Shown: positions 61,003 to 64,000 of the stretch, one piece after another | How positions within the stretch are numbered: position 1 is the stretch's first letter | How the letters are laid out: every line of letters starts with the position of its first letter | Assembly (NCBI GenBank): GCA_002245135.1 | Contig: NGBS01000292.1 | Span: forward strand, 186,001-250,000 | Source: Proteromonas lacertae | Lineage: Eukaryota > Sar > Bigyra > Opalinata > Proteromonadidae | DNA: 64,000 bases | Direction of reading: 5' to 3' | The notes under the pieces: generated by a model | The model's database searches: none | Told to the model about the DNA's origin: nothing | The model's input: the letters and a program-made list of their open reading frames with translations, nothing else | Made by a program: the position numbers and the translations under genes

Positions 61003-62103
61003 ATGTCTGAAAATTGGTGTTTAATTGAATCTGATCCAGGTATAATTATCTATGCAATAATTATAATATAAATAGGTGTTTTTACAGAGATGATTAGTTC
61101 TCTAGGTGTAAATGGTTTGCAAGTGGAAGAAATCTATTCATTAGAAGATAAAAGTTTATATGAAGATGTAGAACCAATTCATGGCTTGATTTTTCTTTTT
61201 CGTTTTGATTCTGAACTCTATCAGAAAGATCAAAGACCCACTGTTTCAAGTGCATCATTACCAAATGTATTTTACTCCAAACAAGTATAAATGTTCAATT
61301 AATTGAAATAATAGATAGTGAGTAATGCATGTGCTACCCAAGCCATTTTACATGTGTTATTAAACTTACCTCCTAACATTCCGATAGGCGTAATGTTAAG
61401 TAGTTTCAAAGAACTAGTTTTACCAATGGATTCAACAAGCAGAGGAGAGCAAGTAGGTCAAAATAATCGAATTCGTAATATTCACAATAGTTACTGTGCT
61501 TCTGATCCATTGTTGTTACTAGACCATGATAACGAAGATGATAATGACAAAAGTGGAAATGCTTATCATTTCATATCCTACGTACCAATTGATGGTAAAA
61601 TATATGAACTAGATGGTTTAAGAGGTGATCCAATCATAGTTGGAGAATATAATAATAATAATATCAATAGTAATGATAATAATTGGATTGAAGTAGTAAA
61701 AAATGAAGTAAAACGAAGAATGGAAGAATTTTCAGTTAAAGAAAATGGTTTCACATTATTAGGTGTAGTAGATAATATAAAAGAAAAATGTATCAAAGAG
61801 TTAAACAAAGAAATTGAATTAATTGGAATAATTCAAAACTATGCTATTACGAATACAATTCCTAATGGTTATACTATCAAAGATATAGGTGAGACTGAAG
61901 AAGAAAGATCATTAATAATAGCTTCCCATCAGGAAATGATGAGAGAAATGGAAGAAAAGATTGCTAATGAAGATAAGAAGTTTGAAAGATATAGAATAGA
62001 GAACAATCGTCGTAAACACAACTATATTCCATTTGCAATGGAATTATTGAAGATTATGTGTGAAAAGAATATAATAGATGGAGTATATAATGATGCTGAA
62101 CAG

Positions 62104-62141
<38 letters not shown>

Positions 62142-62215
62142 GTGTTTTATGTGATTTATTTTTATAGAGAAAAGAGTATATTGAGAGAGAGAAAGCGAAA
62201 CGACAAACTAAATAG
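61003..62215 (+). CDS. UCHL5: ubiquitin C-terminal hydrolase UCHL5/UCH37
   Basis: UCH37 is a cysteine deubiquitinase of the proteasome (through RPN13) and INO80. Four exons are used, about 360 residues. The first is MSENWCLIESDPG, then GVNGLQVEEIYSLEDKSLYE and IHGLIFLFRF. Catalytic residues are Gln in SKQ just before a 31-nt intron, Cys in SNACATQAILHVLLN, His in GNAYHFISYVPIDG and Asp in ELDGLRGDP. The crossover loop around GQNNRIRNIHNSYC is normal in length. The C-terminal ULD/KEKE region includes HNYIPFAMELLKIM and ends EYIEREKAKRQTK, the proteasome-binding tail. The last intron, near 62107-62167, contains a long (TA)n run. No frame break was found. Confidence 0.92.
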
Positions 62216-62567
62216 CCAATAGAATTGATTCTTTTCTCTTTCCACTATTATTATGTTATTTTTTAAGATTGTTTGTATGGTATTTTGAGTATTTTAATGC
62301 ATGTGCAACTTAAGAACTAGGTATAATTCTTTATGAGTTTAATTCGAGATATTTTTAGATAAATACTATGATATCAATGACTAGAAATTACCAACATGCT
62401 TAACATGCCTTTTTAGATAATAAAAATATGTTTTTGAAGTAAACATAACAGATATCTAGAGTTTACAGTATAAAAAATGTAGTAATAGAAAGTTTAATAT
62501 CCCCAAAAACAACAACATAAAAATAGCAAAAAAGTTTTTCATTATATTTACTCTATATCTACACACA
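62216..62567. other. intergenic between convergent genes
   Basis: This 352-bp AT-rich stretch shows no gene. It should contain the 3' ends of UCHL5 and of the minus-strand gene to the right. Confidence 0.4.
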
Positions 62568-64000
62568 TTATTGATTATTCAATCTAGTTTGACTTCTTAA
62601 GGCATAATGAGAACCATTCCTTCTTGTTTTAAATTTAGGTTTGCCAACATATGGCTCAAAGTCCATATCACTCTCTCTTCTCTTTCTTTTATCTAAATAA
62701 ACAAAATCAGAATAAATCTATAAAATATACAGCCTCCATGTTGACTAATTTGTGGAAATAGTTGGATTTGCATGTTCTACTGCTCTTTTTGATTGATTAT
62801 ACAACCCATAATACAAACTATAATTGTCATTTGCATCAAGGTTATAGCCATTTACTTCCTCATGGATATTGTGTGTAATTGCATTATAGTAAATTGTTTG
62901 ATCATTTTTATGAATAGAAAATATGGGTGAAAAAAAGGGCTATTAATATAATTATTACAAAATAATAATAATAATATATATACAATAATATTCGGTACAA
63001 AATGATTCAATTTATAAAACACTTGTTCTAGGGATGTACTATTTTTATAATATTCAAAAGCTACTATTTTATTATCTGATTTTAATTCAAACTATTACAA
63101 TTACATATAATATTCATTTATACTTGATATAATTTCTTATTATTAGAATCATTTAGAATAAACGGAGAATGCATCTATTTTGATTTAAATAAATATTTAG
63201 AAATACAATAAATTCAGTTCCTGGTGAAGCAGATAATATAATAAAACTGGGATGACTTCTGTATCTAAAAGCATCATTCAAATCACTTAATGTCAAAAAC
63301 CTATATATCATAAATTATTATTTCATTCAATTTTATATAAAATAAATTAATACAGTTGTTTGTTTTGTTTTCTAAACAGTTGTTGAATATTATAATTTAT
63401 ATCCTAATATAATAATCATTGAATATATACCCTATGACAAGCCTCTATAACCATATCTTCAGCATTCCATGATTTAAATGCATCTCTTTCTTTAAGTATC
63501 TAATATTGTGTAATAATAAAACATACAATATCCATTAATTCACGTTTAACTATGTAATTCCCATTATTGTCGTTCTTTTCAATAAAGTTAGATTCTACAT
63601 AGGGTATGCATTAAACAAAATACTTAGTAATATGTATTTGATAATTTTCTTGTCTTTTTCGAAAAGTGGGGAATCTAATTCAATATATACAACTTTTAAT
63701 ACCTAAAACTTTATCAGTATTCCTACATGATGACAGAAGATTGATAGCCAAATTTAGATAATTATTATCTGTATCGAAGTAAGGCATATACGCCAAAATT
63801 CTATTGAAACAATTTTAGATTATAAAAATATAGTCGTTATTATACTAAAATCATTTTCTATTTTACACCAGATAGTTTACTCGTTTGATGTAAATTCCAT
63901 TTGAAACATATACAGTAGCTGTATATACGTATAATTATTAAAGAATTAAAAAGTATAGATAATTCTGCTCAACTATTACTCTTTCGATTTAATACAGTCA
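62568..64000 (-). CDS. unrecognised multi-exon gene, 5' part beyond window
   Basis: Many small exons on the minus strand give continuous protein-like sense separated by typical GTAT...TAG introns. Pieces include NILAYMPYFDTDNNYLNLAI, IVKRELMDI, ERDAFKSWNAEDMVIEACH, FLTLSDLNDAFRYRSHPSF followed by IILSASPGTEFIVF, KIVAFEYYKNSTSLEQVFYK and PIFSIHKNDQTIYYNA. The C-terminal exon has a basic, possibly nuclear-localising cluster (DKRKRRESDMDF) and ends SQTRLNNQ with TAA at 62568. The join near 62700-62790 is not resolved. I cannot assign a family. The many introns in so short a span suggest a real gene rather than chance. Confidence 0.4.

Noticed and set aside
62106-62167. (TA)n run as a possible structural or origin element
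   Set aside because: It lies inside a normal intron of UCHL5 and similar short (TA)n runs occur in many introns here.
1-64000. Ciliate-type genetic code, suggested by very short introns and AT-rich DNA
   Set aside because: TAA, TAG and TGA each end conserved genes at the expected place, and Gln is written CAA or CAG.
1-64000. Retroelements, DNA transposons or viral genes
   Set aside because: I saw no transposase, reverse transcriptase, integrase, capsid or terminal repeat sequence; the only element-like item is the intron hairpin at 10.2-10.5 kb.

Overview
This 64 kb window is nuclear DNA from a flagellated or ciliated, AT-rich unicellular eukaryote. Genes carry many very short GT-AG introns, mostly 25-50 nt, typically starting GTAT and ending TAG. 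TAA, TAG and TGA all end genes, so the code looks standard. Low-complexity Asn and Gln runs are common. I count about 24 genes on both strands, packed at roughly one per 2.5 kb with intergenic gaps of 50-800 bp. Five genes point to cilia or related signalling: CCDC39 (ruler of the axonemal 96-nm repeat), the dynein-2 intermediate chain DYNC2I2/WDR34, an N-motor kinesin, a NEK kinase, and a PKG with four cyclic-nucleotide domains. The lineage cannot be fixed from this window. Standard stop codons argue against most ciliates, and I see no viral or transposon genes.

Layout. 0-11.5 kb: ABCF3/GCN20 (3' end cut by the window edge), a surface protein, an ALYREF-type mRNA export factor, a GIGYF-type GYF protein, a damaged kinase-SPRY gene and a kinesin. 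11.6-19.1 kb: a secreted EGF protein, a NEK-LRR kinase, a tiny LTO1/YAE1-like gene and an amino-acid transporter. 19.7-28.2 kb: a cyclin-like gene, EMC3, two folate genes (MTHFS and a mitochondrial-type FolD/MTHFD2) lying tail to tail, and a large Strawberry-notch (SBNO) helicase with a PHD finger. 28.6-37.8 kb: WBP11-like and SR splicing factors, then a roughly 2,300-codon surface metzincin protease with a near-identical 1,149-bp internal duplication. 37.9-53.5 kb: CCDC39, a MAP3K, a copine, PKG, a twinfilin and DYNC2I2. 53.6-64 kb: a multipass membrane protein, a small protein resembling the retinoblastoma pocket, a bZIP factor, a damaged BTB-BACK-SPRY gene, UCHL5/UCH37 and an unrecognised multi-exon gene running off the right edge.

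The genes do not form one pathway, but three themes recur: cilia and signalling, RNA processing and export, and one-carbon metabolism. Several otherwise well-conserved genes (SBNO, copine, twinfilin, the EGF protein, the giant protease, FolD) need one or more single-base frame changes to read through. Uncorrected long-read assembly errors explain this better than decay, whereas the kinase-SPRY and BTB-SPRY genes look genuinely degenerate. Gene models below were spliced by eye, so exact exon edges are provisional.
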